64,000 nucleotides of DNA from the NCBI RefSeq assembly GCF_021730395.1, contig NC_069362.1, forward strand, positions 85,700,001-85,764,000, given 5' to 3'. The notes under the pieces are model-generated. The model saw only the letters and a list, made by a program, of their open reading frames with translations, made no database searches and was not told the DNA's origin. Position numbers and translations under genes: made by a program. Below, one piece after another: positions 11,821 through 24,559 of the stretch. The first letter of the stretch is position 1; every line of letters starts with the position of its first letter. This stretch comes from Mercenaria mercenaria. Lineage: Eukaryota; Mollusca; Bivalvia; Venerida; Veneridae.

Positions 11821-12192
11821 GAGTAACTTTTAATATTTTCTATTATATATATATATTGTTCAAACAGTCTTATAGACCTACTGTTTTACAACATGGTATA
11901 ATAAAGAAAATATACATAATTGTATCACTTGCTGAACATTTTATCCAAGATCTTTGGTGAAGATATGTCTATTATGTTATATAACGCAGTTTCCTATCTT
12001 ACTATCACTGATCTGCAGTAGAGTATTGATCCAATTACAAAAACGTACACATTTGTTTTGCAAATTCAAACCTAATACAGCCTGGTGTTACTTTAACAGA
12101 TAAATAGACGATGTTTAACCATTAAATGTAGCGTTATTATATTTAATGTGATAAATGGCTAGGCTATAACGTACTCTCTCGGAACACTAGAA

Positions 12193-12275
12193 AATAGGTA
12201 AGGGAGATTTCTAGGAAGCACAGAGCACCAAAAACACAGCCACAGAGCCACGCATTTGCATAGTGGGCCCACAAC
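12193..12275. repeat. Dispersed repeat, also at 62673-62756
   Basis: About 83 bp (AATAGGTAAGGG ... CAGAGCAC ... GCATTTGCA ... GGCCCACAA) recurs in the same orientation at 62673-62756. No coding potential. Family unknown. Confidence 0.75.
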
Positions 12276-12612
12276 GAAAAGAAATTTCTAGGTAGAAAGC
12301 GTTTTATTTTCAGAGAGCAGTCCAGAAGCAGAGAGTTCTGATACAACACGGGCGACGTGTTCTACGAGACAATGTTTTATAGAAACAATAAGTTTGAACA
12401 TCTCTATTTTATATTTTTCAAAATATGTTATTGCGTACCCTGACGGTCTCCACGTAAGTCGATTGATACCAGTATAAATAATTGAAAATCCAATCATACA
12501 TCCTACAGTTTACTTAGTGAAATATACAAGGAATAAGGATAGAAGTAACGTCAATCTCCCAATAATATTTCTTTATTTCGTGACGCTACCAATGTTATGG
12601 CAAATAGTGTTG

Positions 12613-12618
12613 TTTATT
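12613..12618 (-). promoter_or_regulatory. Polyadenylation signal AATAAA for reductase copy C
   Basis: AATAAA on the minus strand begins 29 nt beyond the stop codon of copy C. A second one lies at 12577..12572. The first is close to the stop, implying a very short 3' UTR if used. Confidence 0.5.
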
Positions 12619-12646
12619 AATCATATTACATACAACATAATCGGTA

Positions 12647-15600
12647 TCAAACGCAGCTTACAATCATACCACCATCTACTGGCAGTATCGCACCATTGAT
12701 CATCGAGGACTTATCACTCAATAAGAATATTGTGGCATTTACCACGTCTTCCTCCTCTGCAAATATAACATATTTAAATTATTAATTTCACAATAAATTC
12801 ATTCAAATAGTATTCATCAAATTTTGCAGTGACTCAATCAGAGTATTGATTATTTGACAACATCACCATATTTCAGCAGAGAAAAAAAACATCTAACAGG
12901 TGATAAAAACAATCTTACATTTGTGTCTTTCCTGGATGTATTTGTTAAAACATAATACAAATGCCCATCAGAACCTTTCGTTTTATCATTTTGTTCAGCT
13001 GTGTTTATAATATGAAAAAGACTTGGAAAAATAAGTTTTAACACCATACGAAGAGGCATGGAGTCGTGTCCCCGTTGCGGTCCACATCCAAGACCTCGGT
13101 CATGTGCAACCTAAATATTTAACACCAGACCATCGCTCTCCAATGGTACTTGACTTCATTGACATGAAGCCTTACAATTCTATTACCACCTTTATAAGTT
13201 TATTCATAAGATGATATCTTGTTAACGTGTTCAATATTGAAACTAATAAAACAAATGAATTGTTAATAAAGTTTATTTTTACCGACCTGCCAATCGTCCG
13301 ATAGGAATTTTTGCAATTGCATTAGCTTTCTTTACAGGATCGCTCCATCCTCGTTTACCAAGCTCTGTCAAGACAATTGTTGGGTCCACACTGTTCACTC
13401 GAATCTAAATTGTTTTCGGACATGTTTATTTTACTGTCCATCTACAAGTCTGTCTGATATTTTTCATGAGTATAACGCTTCTAGAAGTGTATAGTAGACC
13501 GAACTCGCGTGGTATCTCTACAATTATTAATTATTATACTTCTATTCTATGACAATATATACAAAGGAAAATTAATGATTGAACTCTGCAGTATTCTGCA
13601 TCGCATTTAATCATGCCTGTTGCTTTCATTCAGTTATTTTTATAAAATATGGATACATACAAACCTTCTTAGGACCAAGCTCGTATGCTAGTGTCATTGC
13701 CAACATGTCTAGAGCAGCCTTGGCTGTACAGTAGCATGTGTGGTTTGGAACGACACGCATGGCAGCAATACTGGAAATATTAACGATGGCTCCACCAGTT
13801 CCACGTGAGGCCATACCCCTGGCAACTATCTGATAAAAGAGAACTTCTCTTGACGCTATTGCTTAATATTTATAACTAACACTTATTTTATAGTTACACT
13901 GTGTAGAAATATAAGTTTTCCATCACAAGTATTTAAACGTGCAATATCAATCAAAAGAATAAACGATTCCACATATTTATGTGTTGTTATTTTATTTATT
14001 GTGTTTATTAAATACTCTTTCAATATATATAATCGCAATTAATGTTTTCTAACACTGATAATAACTGTTCAACATGACATTATTAGTTTTTTGGAAAGTT
14101 TAGTTCAAAAGAGAGTAATTGTAAAGTGTTTGCCTATAGAGTAACGGCTATTGTACGCAATACTTCTTCCCATTGAAATCTATCCATTTGTCAAGTTGTG
14201 GTATGAAAGTTACTCAGTTTTATAATGATCAATGCGGACTGAGGGGAAAAAGAGATTCTTGTTACATCCGCTTGACTTAAATTTTCTTGCATACCACGCT
14301 GGGAAAGACAAGGTTATCTGTGTAGGAGATCACCTTATCTTTTCCCTAAGATAAGCTATACGTGCGCATATGGACGTCATGATTTGACATCGTGTTATGA
14401 TGTCATAGTGAATGAGAGATTTTTAATATATAATATCTTTGAGAATATTGCAGTAAGAAAAATTATCTTTACATAATTGCCTGAGTAAGGCAGGCGTTTA
14501 CCCAACCCTCGGGACAGCGTACATAAAAAACCTTGCTGGCGCTCGGTTTTCCATTTCACGCTGCCCCTCGGGTTTGATAAAATCCTGTCTTAAACAGGCA
14601 GTAACATAAGATCCTGATAGTCTGTTTTGCTCTTCACTAAGTATGTATAATAACTTGGTTTCATATCAACTCTGAACTCATCTGATTATGTTTCTTTTAC
14701 TATTGGAAAATCGTCTTTAAAATGTATCTGTCGTTTCAAATTTTCTCTTTTAATAAACCATATGCTAGCATTTATTAATATATCTCTAAACGTGACCTGT
14801 CGTTGAATAAAGGCATTGTTTGGGAGTTCATGTAGGAAGGAATCATATCTCGAGGGCACAGACCGAGTAATATAAGAATACGCATATGAACGACAAAAAT
14901 GATTTTATTTAATATCAAATCACTGTTTGAGATATATTATTTCGATTTTAGCACATCTTCAAGGAGTATTATCTACATTCTTGATGATAACCGTCAAATA
15001 TTTGCCCGTTTGGTGTGATTTTCTGTCACAACGCGCCGCAAAGACGTACATTTGTATGACGCTATGACGTAAGAACTGTGACGTACAAACGATGATGTTG
15101 TTGCACAATAACACAGTTTTGTGTTATGATTAGGATTGAAAATGAACGCTTTGCTTTCTAAATTTATTGTACGAATTGAATAAAGCCATATTATACATGA
15201 CTCTGGTGAAACACGGCAGAAACGCAGACTGCTTTTTTGTACAGTACTACGAACCGTATATAATATTTAGATTTTTAGCATATATTGGCTTCTTCAGAAA
15301 AAAATATATCAAACAATAAATATACATGTACGTGCATAACTTATAATATGGTAAGGGCGGGATCGAACACATTAAATGAGTCAAAATTCAATTATGTACA
15401 ACAAATCTCGATATATTGGGTTTTGCGCAGTAGAAAGTAAGACGAGACAAAGCGTAAGGTTTAGCTGGAAATTAGTCATTTTTGACAGCGCGTGACTTAC
15501 CTGTGTAATGTTAAAAGCAGCTCGGAAATTGATATCATGCAGACTGCAATGGAAAATAAATCAGAAGTACTTTATTAAACAAATCTTAAATTTTCATAAA

Positions 15601-17970
15601 CTACAGACAGACTTTCTTATGAATTATGCATACATATCTAACAAATGTTAAAAAAGCCTAAAACAATTACTATGAAACAACCGTACGTTTGACATATAAA
15701 TGTATTCCCGTATCTTATTTCTGTTTTCTTTTTAGGGACAAGTTGCAATTTTGGTCAATTGTATAACAAGACACGTCCAACTCCTGATTATCTTCTTTTC
15801 ATTTTTAAAATCTAAATGATATCGATGTTGTGTAATCCTTTGCTGGAAGATGTATGAACAATGAACATGTGTATTTTAATACTTAGGACTTAGCCTTTGA
15901 GAATAAATTCACTGTTTTACGTACAGAAAATAAATACTTGAAATATAGATATTGTAGTTTGTTTGATTGATATGAAACATTTTACTTTCATATAAATCTA
16001 CTAAAGTGTAGATGTTATGTTCTGTATTTTAACTTCCGTAAACTGACTGAGCAATTCAGCATCACTCACATAATAATTAAACAAAAGAAGAACAAACTAA
16101 CTTATCTAATTCTTCCTTGGTGACGTCCAGAAAGCCTGTCCAGTTGGTGATGCCAGCATTGTTAACCAACAGATCTATTGGTCCTAATTCTTCAACAACC
16201 TTTCTGGTATTATCCCAGTCAGATATGTCAACAAAGCGAGTTTCAATTGACGGAACCTGTAAGTATTTTAAGTCGATATTTTCTCAAGTTTTATATGTTT
16301 TAGTACCCTTCAAATCAGCTGGAGTTTATACTGGCATACTTAAAATAAACGGAACAGTTTGCGTTTTTGAAATGCATCTAACTGATATTATTCTTGTTCT
16401 AATTATTGCTATACTTAATTACACGTGTATCATGTGTATGTTACCGATCACCATTAGAATACACAATTTCTTGATACACTAATTTGACGACATTAAGATA
16501 TGTTGCTGTTAATTCCAATTTTCAAAGTCGCCTTCGTACATAACAAGGTCAATAATGGATCCGCTTATTATGAAAGTGCCGCCAAAATTGTAACATATAT
16601 ATTCATGTTAATATTTACACTTTAATGGTGACCATGATATGCACCATGAATCTGACGTTCATTAATATTTATATTGTATTTCTTTTGTTTGGATTAGGAG
16701 CGATGATTAACTGTTCGTGTCTTTAACGGATTTGAAACGTTTAAAGTAAATTGATAATTAAGTACAAGCCAGCATGAACTGTTATGTTTAGTTTTAAGTG
16801 CACGCGTGCTGGTACATTAATATTAGATTTGGGACGATACTAAGCCAAAGTATGTATATACACAAAGTAGCTTGTAAAAATACCAAAACAGATACCAATG
16901 TTTTGCATGTAGTGTTAAATGCGTAAAAGAGACACCATTTTATCAGATCGTAAGAAGGAATTCCAACTGTTTATTTTCGTATCAAACATATCAATTCTAG
17001 ATTGTTTTCATTGTCAATGCATTTTTATAGACTATGATATACCACTGGCCCTACGCCAGAAACAAATATCATATTAGTACATGTTATACCCTTTCCTATG
17101 AAACTATCAGAGCCATGTTACCGAACGGAAAAATCTACTAACCCAATCAATTTTTCAACAAGCATAGTACCCATTTGCATAACTGCGCGTTTTTGGGGAG
17201 AATGGGCTAATATATTTTCACGTTTGGTATCACAGATACCGCGATTACATAACTAAAAATAAAAACTGTATTTAACAGTGTTGAATTCATCTGTCATAAT
17301 GTAGTGAATATATTGACTTCTTTAAAATATTACTTATATTAAAAGAGTAAGTATTTTGATAAACACTTTGATACATTTTGTATAATCGTTCGAGTATGAC
17401 ACTACCTGTTTCACTAGATCATCGAGATCAGACTGTGTCCTACTAATGCCAAAGACCTTGGCACCCAGACTTGCTAGTTTTACAGCTATAGCTCGACCAA
17501 TGCCTGGAATTATGACATACATGTATTTCGTATTGTAAAAATTTCAACAGAATTGTGTATGTTTTTCGTTTTTGTTGCATGGAATACATATCCGAATGGG
17601 AGGTCAGAATACAAATATACTGTCCTTATTTTTACAATATTTGGTTCTTTAAACTAGCTTAAATATCTAAAAACGCATTATCTACTATTCATGAGACATC
17701 TACACTAGAAAATGTATTCAAAAGTAAAAGAAAAATGATATACAACAGACATCCTACCTGACTTTACTGGCACAAAATGATATACAACAGACAGCGTACC
17801 TAACTTTACTGGCACAAAATGATATACAACAGACAGCGTGCACAAAATGATATACCACAGACAACGTACCTAACTTTACTGGCACAAAATGATATACAAC
17901 AGACAGTGTACCTACCTTTACCCGCACCCGTAACAAGTGCTCGTTTTCCTTCAAAACTTTTGTCTTCCAT
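12647..17970 (-). CDS. DCXR: DCXR-like L-xylulose/dicarbonyl reductase, copy C (complete, 7 exons, 247 aa)
   Basis: Exons: 17970..17916, 17503..17406, 16256..16102, 15543..15501, 13829..13665, 13404..13287, 12756..12647; 744 nt, 247 aa plus TGA. Intron phases match copy B exactly and all donors are GT. Motifs: TGAGKGIG, ISRT (NADPH-type Arg), NNAG, and catalytic Asn108, Ser137, Tyr150, Lys154 (YCTAK), one residue later than in copy B because exon 1 has one extra codon. IRVNSVDPT and PVDGG complete the family pattern. Predicted to be a soluble NADPH-dependent carbonyl/L-xylulose reductase. Compared with copy B it is well diverged, so this is not a recent duplicate and substrate preference may differ. 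The start of intron 1 is a 42-bp tandem repeat carrying donor-like sites. Intact and probably functional. Confidence 0.93.
14478..14602. mobile_element. Fold-back (hairpin) element in intron 4 of copy C
   Basis: Arms 14478-14532 and 14545-14602 are imperfectly complementary over about 55 bp (outer GCCTG/CAGGC, middle CCCTCGGG against CCTCGGGT, inner ACAGCGT against ACGCTG), leaving a loop of about 12 nt. The size and near-total palindromy fit a small MITE. No coding content. Confidence 0.75.
17731..17912 (-). repeat. 42-bp tandem repeat at the exon-1 donor of copy C
   Basis: About four units, each on the minus strand containing CCAGTAAAGTTAGGTAC and then TGTCTGTTGTATATCATTTT. The first unit overlaps the true donor (GGTAAAG|GTAGGTAC), so each unit carries a degenerate copy of the exon-1 end plus donor. 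One unit is internally shortened. The units are in frame with each other (42 = 14 codons). Confidence 0.85.
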
Positions 17971-18889
17971 TTTTATATAAAGTTTAGATTGTTTCTTAAT
18001 TCACAAAACTAAAGCAAGTAATGATAAAACGATGTGTTACAATTTTAAATTAACTCTTATCAGTAAGGTCAGAATTTACTTTGTCAGAATATAGAATGCC
18101 TTTTAATCAACTGAACGATGGATGAATAACATTATGTGTGTTTAATTAAAATCGCTTTAAGTGTAGTACAACTGTAATGACGAATGTCCTCATTATTTAC
18201 AATATTTTATAGCAATTGGTTAAAAAAACAGCACTAAAATTTGCAAAGGCGATTGGCATTACAGTAGTCACAATTACACCGAATTACTTCATTTTCGACG
18301 ATAACCTTTACAGTGTATTTGTGGCCTTGCTTATTGTATTTGAATTCTTATTCTCCTCTATCTCACGGCACATTATGTATGACAAGGACAAGATTATCAT
18401 TTTCAGGTCATGGTTTTACATAAAGGAAGAGAGGTTATGTACAGTTCAAATGTTTACTTTATATCATAATGCCATCTTATTTGATATTAGTACCTCACCA
18501 ACACTGTAAGAGGTGGACGTAAAAGCCTAAATAAGATTTGAAAAAAACAAACACAAGCAAATTTCATCGCAAATGCACCTAAACAAGTGCAAAATTAATC
18601 TAAATTCGTCTCAGTGGTTATGACTTTCTGTTTAAATGCTTCTTAAAAACAGTCAGAATGTGCCGATTATGATTAAAAAAATTAAGGTAGTTCATTCGCC
18701 ACTTTTCACCCAAAGGAAGTGGATAAAGTCTGGCTTGGCAATAAAAATACTCGTGCCGACATGGACCTTGGTCTTTCTGCCTGTTTCGCGGGATATGTGG
18801 TTTCCATTGCCAAGCCGAACTCAGTCCACTGACAATGGTAGAAAAAAAATGCAAGAGAACTACGTCTTAATAATTCCATTTTAGGAAAT

Positions 18890-19215
18890 GTGTATATCAT
18901 TTCTGCACCTGTAACGAATAATAACCCTTTCACGCTTCCGTAGAATCAACATTTATTACACGAAATTCATTTTGAAATTATTTCTGAAATGTCTAAGTCT
19001 GCAGCAGTACGGAAATATCTTACATCAGAGGCATACACTGACAGGTTCAGACAACATCAAAAACGTCCTTTTGAACGATTTGATGAAGTTCCAAAAACAC
19101 TTGCTCCGTTACGGATTCCTGTGCGATTTGTGTGTATTCCGAGATCAAATATTTTTTCGTAGATAAAAAGCTGACATGTCGTGCTAAAGCCAGGGTATTT
19201 CAACCTGGCTTTCAA
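18890..19215 (+). repeat. Dispersed repeat, inverted copy at 43690-44045
   Basis: About 320 bp here matches the reverse complement of 43690-44045 with roughly 75-80% agreement by eye (shared blocks include CAACATTTATTACACGAAAT, TACGGAAATATCTTACATC, CTTGCTCCGTTACGGA, ACATGTCGTGCTAAAGCC). Both copies hold short broken open frames containing RFDEVP...LAPLR. Probably a transposon relic; family not recognised. Confidence 0.8.
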
Positions 19216-21217
19216 ATCGTCAGAAAGTTGTAAAAATGGACTCCCCATTAGCCAAAAAAAAAAAAAGAAGTCCATGCGGAAACAATAAATTTCAATAACT
19301 AGATAGAGCCCCTTCCAAATGGCATATATCTTTGTCGTTCTTAACAATATCGCCGCCTAAATCCAAAATGTTCAACCTATCAATTTGTGCTTCCAACAAA
19401 AATTAGGTATAAATATTCAAATCATCGTGTTTTTACATGCCTCCTGATTGAACGAAAAATGAATAGATAATTTCTTTTGATCTTGATATTCAGCTTTCAA
19501 AAAGAGATATACATTCAATATTAAGAGATAAAAACATCTTCATTGATTAGTGTTCACTATTTGGACAGTTGAATAGCTCATTGTTGCGGACAAACCACAA
19601 AATACTAAACGCGGGCAAAACATTTCTGTAAAGTGCGAATGTACGACTAAAGGCTTTTAGTGGTTTCCACTTTTTTTATTTTAAAAGGTAGAGTTGAGTA
19701 AATTGAATGGACAGGTGCATATATTTATTTTTTAATATATGGAGATCCGACGCTATAAAATGTTTTCAAGCTAAAATTCAGGATGTTTCAGATCACTTGT
19801 TTGCCTTGATAAATCCTCTTTGTTCCTCAAAGTATATTTCTCGATTCAAAAAAATATGTTATTCTATGGAGAGAAAAAAACACAACATTACGCTGCAAAT
19901 GATGAAGCAACACCAGAACTAAACATCGTTATTTGTCTTTGAAACGTCATGGCGTCCTTCGTGAAAATAACTCTCCCCGACATGTTTATTTTTCAAATGT
20001 TGTCCATTAATAAAAGAACAAGACATATTGCTCCCAATTAACTGCTCTCCAGTACCTGTACATAAAGTTGAATGAAACGTACCAACAATAAAGTTCAATG
20101 GGTGACTTTCTTCATGTATTGCGAAACGCTCATGACATTGTATATCGTGTATTACATAAAACCAAGCAGAAAGCAAATTTGCCAGTCAGAAATATTTTTC
20201 TTTTCGCCATGAAATCATTATTGTGCCAGAGACAAGACTGAAGTACCTCGATTACGCCGATTTGTAATAGCGGTAGCTTGTGACTCTTTAAATGGACCAT
20301 CAGAGGAAGAAACTAGAGTCATAAACTCGGTCCACCCCGCATTTTCCCACAGTATAGAGGATTTGAAATAACTGTCTTGTATGTATACAGCTTCATTAAC
20401 TTATAACATGTTATAGACTTGCATAATATTGAGAAAAAATGCACACAATGGCCATTTCCCATGACAATGATAACTTCACAACGAAACAAACGGCATAATT
20501 TTTTATCAGTGAAACAATACAAACGCATTTATTGTCTTTTTGTTAAAAATAACGGATGAAAATTATAAAAAATAAGCTAGACAAACATGTTTGTAATTTG
20601 ATAACCATACATTAAACGAGTATTCAAATTTACGCCATTGGTGTATAGGAAAATAGCAAATATACAAATTTAAGTAAATGATAACTTACATTTTAGATAA
20701 TTATCGATGTTTGATTCTATTTTCTACTTACCAAAATTGATTGATTTTACAACATGCGTTCCATGCTACTTTTGCACCATAAAACGGTGTTTTCTTTTAT
20801 AGGTGCATTAGTCAGTTGTATAAACTGATACTGGTTCCACACATACAGTTCCGCGTTATAAAATGTGGCGTCTAAGTCGATCAGTTAAGTGGCACGTGGA
20901 GGCAACATGATCTGTGAGACAGTCTCTTAGTAACAGGTGCAAAATGTCTAATTCTAACTATGATTGCTTCAAACAATCAGTAGACTCACTGACCCAATAT
21001 CTACCATTTAAATATTAAGGCCGCCCCAAAAGCGTATGCGTAACAAACAAAATCAACTTATAAAATTATACTCCTCCACACGGGCAAAACAACGACATTT
21101 CAGGTAATAACAATCCTGAATTTAGAAGGAACATAAATTCTACGATTCTTGTGTGATAATTCACAAACATTGAAAATAATTTGCCGGTGCTGAATAGTTT
21201 ATATACAAAAATAGAGA

Positions 21218-21624
21218 AAAGTGGAAACTTCTCAGGTCGCTCAACACGACAAAAACGAAAATGTTGCAGGTTCGGGTTGATTGAGCCTGTTCATGGACGG
21301 TAGTGGAAATGCATGCTACCGTCCACGCCCTCTAGCCCCGGGTTGAGCAGTACTCAACATTTACACATGCTAAAGGTACAAAAAGCAATTTAGAGACATC
21401 CGCAGATGTATTCAAACGGCGGTGAACATGGAACCTTCGATGATACACGTGTTGAGGCGTGTAATTCCATGAAGAGCGGCGTTTGGTCCCCAGATAAAGT
21501 AAAGGGTTTGCCCCAAACGAGAAAACAATGGGCAGAACTAAACAAACTGGAAATTAGGAAGGGGATCTGAGGTTATGGAGCCTGCGTATCACAGGAACTG
21601 TCAAAAGACAAAATTAAAAAGCAG
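21218..21624 (+). repeat. Dispersed repeat with conserved hairpin, second copy at 42328-42723
   Basis: Two blocks, 21218-21353 and 21569-21624, are both found at 42590-42723 and 42328-42381, but in the opposite order. The first block contains a 10-bp stem, TGGACGGTAG (21294-21303) with CTACCGTCCA (21316-21325). The 42-kb copy keeps most of this stem with a G:T pair. Confidence 0.75.
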
Positions 21625-22659
21625 GCACCATATCCAAGTCAAAGCATAGCAAAAATTCCTTCTAGGACACATCTGTATAAATATATATTGATCATCTTGT
21701 AAAATTCTGATTGCAATGTCTGTTTTAAATATTGGTCATCAGTGTGTGGAACTTCAGGATTGGACACAAGGACAAGACCATTCTATCTTATTGACATATC
21801 TTCGCTTAATTTTTTCTATTTGACATTCTAATGTCTAGGTTCTCGCACACAACAAACCAAGTGGTCATTGAGCAAGTAATCATGGCTATAATTTAGTAGT
21901 ATCTGTCCTAAATCTCCGGGCATTGTGACAAATAGGAAGTTTGACATGTTCCAGCAATGCCACTTTTCCATCCTCGGGTTTAGTAATGTGAAAACCGCGG
22001 GGTGCGTTCATCCAGAGAGTCGCCTATATTAGGAAAGAATAATTTTAACGTCAGAGATTATTTCTAAGGTCAGCTTGAGTTTGATTGGCCAGCTTGTAAT
22101 GACAACAGTTTGCGAGGACAGTTGCTCAGTCAAATGTGACTTACCAATTCTAAGTGTTCCTTCTCAAGAGAAGGAACAATCATAGAATATAGAGACACAT
22201 ATACAGTTTGGCTCATTTCACTATTAAAATTATTTATTGCATTAAAACAAAACATAACCCCAATCAAGCATCACTATGACCTGTCATACATGATTAAAGT
22301 CAAATTCAGTTAACCGAAAGCTGACATATTTCTGTATATTGTGGTAACTAATTGGATTAAATGTTTGTTTGTTTGACATGCCCCGCGTCTAGGGACAAAT
22401 ATTACGGTTCTTTCAGCTACAGCCACTAAAACAACTTTTAAGTTAAAATATTAAGTTATAAATTTTGATAATTTGTATTACCGTTCAAAATCCAATTTTA
22501 CATTGTTGTAAAGTAAAATGCATTTATAGGCCACGGATCCATAATATATAAAAAGTATATTTCGATTTCTACACCGAACTTTTAAAATCGAGAAGACACT
22601 TTTTCAAGGAGACTCGAAATACACATATATTTTTGCATCAAAACATATAATCAAAAAAT

Positions 22660-23145
22660 GAAATACAAAGTTAAAAGTTACTTTGAGTAATGGGAATAAC
22701 ATGATTCCCGACTCTCAATTTTGAAACAAATACCCGATTGTCATTCCAAATCACCTATTTGAAGAAATTATAATGTTATGTATATCAGAGACATGTGTGT
22801 TGATCTAATTCCGTGTTTAATGTTATAACTTTGTCAGACTAAATAAAAACAATTGTTATATTAAATAACATGTTTGAATAGAAATTTAAAAAAAATATTT
22901 TTTAATTTATTAACTTCAGAATTATGATTCACTTATATTTTTGGCCCTTGAAAGATACAGTCAAAAGATTAGATATATATTTAAAAGTTAACGCTGAGTA
23001 ATGGAAACAACATGCTTCTCGACTCTCAATTTTGAAACCAAAACCCGATTATCATTCAGATATATGTTCTGTTCTGTTATGTTATGTTATGTTATGTTAT
23101 TCAAAATCACCAATTTGAAGAAATTACAATATTATGTATACTGCA
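22660..23145. repeat. Direct duplication with (GTTAT)n insertion
   Basis: 22660-22785 (…GACTCTCAATTTTGAAAC… CCCGATTGTCATTC…) is repeated at 22980-23145. The second copy is split by a GTTAT microsatellite at about 23071-23100. Noncoding. Confidence 0.7.
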
Positions 23146-24183
23146 AATAGCCTCCGACAAGGTATACACTCCGCTTGTGAACAAACTTTCATTCCATGTT
23201 GTTACAAAGTTTAACAAAACAAAACCAGTGTAAAGTCATCAAGATAAGAGAGATTTACAAAAAAAAACGAGAAGTAATATGATGGTATAAAGGGAAACAA
23301 TCAAATCTAAACAATTTGGTTTAATAATCAAGGGACAATACTCTTCAAAACACGGTCTCATTTCTGGACATGGGTCGTAACAATCAATATACGTTTTATT
23401 TGAGATAACAAAACATACATTTTCATTAGTCTTAATGTCATATCAAAATACAATATTTCGGATTAATTAGAGATAAATAATTCATTTTTATACGAGGAAA
23501 GTTAAAGCTTTTGATGTAGGTAAAAGCAATATAAATCTTATTACTGATCCCTATGATTCGAAAATTGATAATCAAATTTTGCTTTAAGACATATGAAGCG
23601 AATTCTGAGCTGTGAGTGAATATGCCCGGAAGTAAACCAACTCGGAGAGCAATTAGTTTGATTGTATCAATCCGCTTAGAACTAAATTGCTTCTTTCAAA
23701 CAAATATTATGAAGTATATCTGAAACTTCAATAGTTTATCCAACAAAATTATCTGTATATGATGAACTATGTTTTCTTATCAATAAAAAAATTAACGAGG
23801 CCAGTCTCTCAGAATCAAAATTCCATTGAGTGCAGTTAACTGACATTGGAGGAGACAGTCATGAATTCAATTTGCTGAAAACTATACTTAAAATGATAAT
23901 TAGTTTTAAATTCCCGGAGCAAGAACTTCTGAACTTCAAAAATATCCCTTTAAAATGATTTGAAGAGTAAATAAAGGGTAATTATAACATATAATACTAA
24001 TACTTACATTGGTATAAATTTTAAACTGATCGTCGAATTGCGTGCTCGGCAGAAAAGACAATCTTTGGACATAGAACTGAAGCCACAAAGTCTTGGAAAG
24101 TACAAGCTATAACATGGATACCTTGTTAATAGTTTAACGTTTTTGTGTTGTACAATAAAACAAAGATCAAATGGAAGAAAGAA

Positions 24184-24330
24184 ATGAATATTTCTTCAAA
24201 CACTGCGAGTGAAAGTGTTGTGTTGAAAAGTGGGTATGGCTTGCCAGTTTACCAAGAGCAAACGATTTGTAGTACTAGTATACATTAGTACTTGGCAATT
24301 TGAGATCTTCGATTTAGCATTCCTGCCAAA
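24184..24330 (+). pseudogene. Relic of a seven-transmembrane receptor gene (first exon, internally deleted)
   Basis: From ATG 24184 the frame reads MNISSNTASES, then VVLKSGYGLPVY, clearly homologous to the N-terminus of the receptor at 38189 (VLKSGYDLPVYGLANG). It then jumps to a piece matching the TM2 start (KS-R-F, then LAI-like sequence around 24253-24305), so the first transmembrane segment is missing and the frame shifts. No second exon found nearby. It shows that the receptor array once extended further left. Confidence 0.75.
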
Positions 24331-24559
24331 TTCAACAGTTTTAATGTACATTTCACAGTTGTCTATGGTTATGCCATTCCACATCGTTATATCATCCATG
24401 TCACTTTCAGAAATTGATAGTAAATTAAATTCATATGTACCCGTAACGTTATAAACTGTTTTTCATGTCGTCATTAGCCCATAGAAATTTTATGGAAACG
24501 TTAGATAGTGTCCGTACATTTGGAAATGTGTCCTGTAGCAGACCATTTGTTAATTCGTA

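Larger units (their letters stand above)
17971..24183. other. Gene-poor, repeat-containing intergenic region
   Basis: Between the reductase and receptor arrays I recognise no gene. Open frames of 60-97 codons at 18216-18509 and 19919-20176 have no motif I know and no splice or paralog support. The repeats inside are listed separately. Confidence 0.5.

Noticed and set aside
18216-18509. 97-codon plus frame rich in hydrophobic residues
   Set aside because: No motif, no paralog, no splice context; plausible by chance in AT-rich DNA.
19919-20176. 85-codon minus frame with coding-like composition
   Set aside because: I could not recognise any domain, and no exon structure or second copy supports it.
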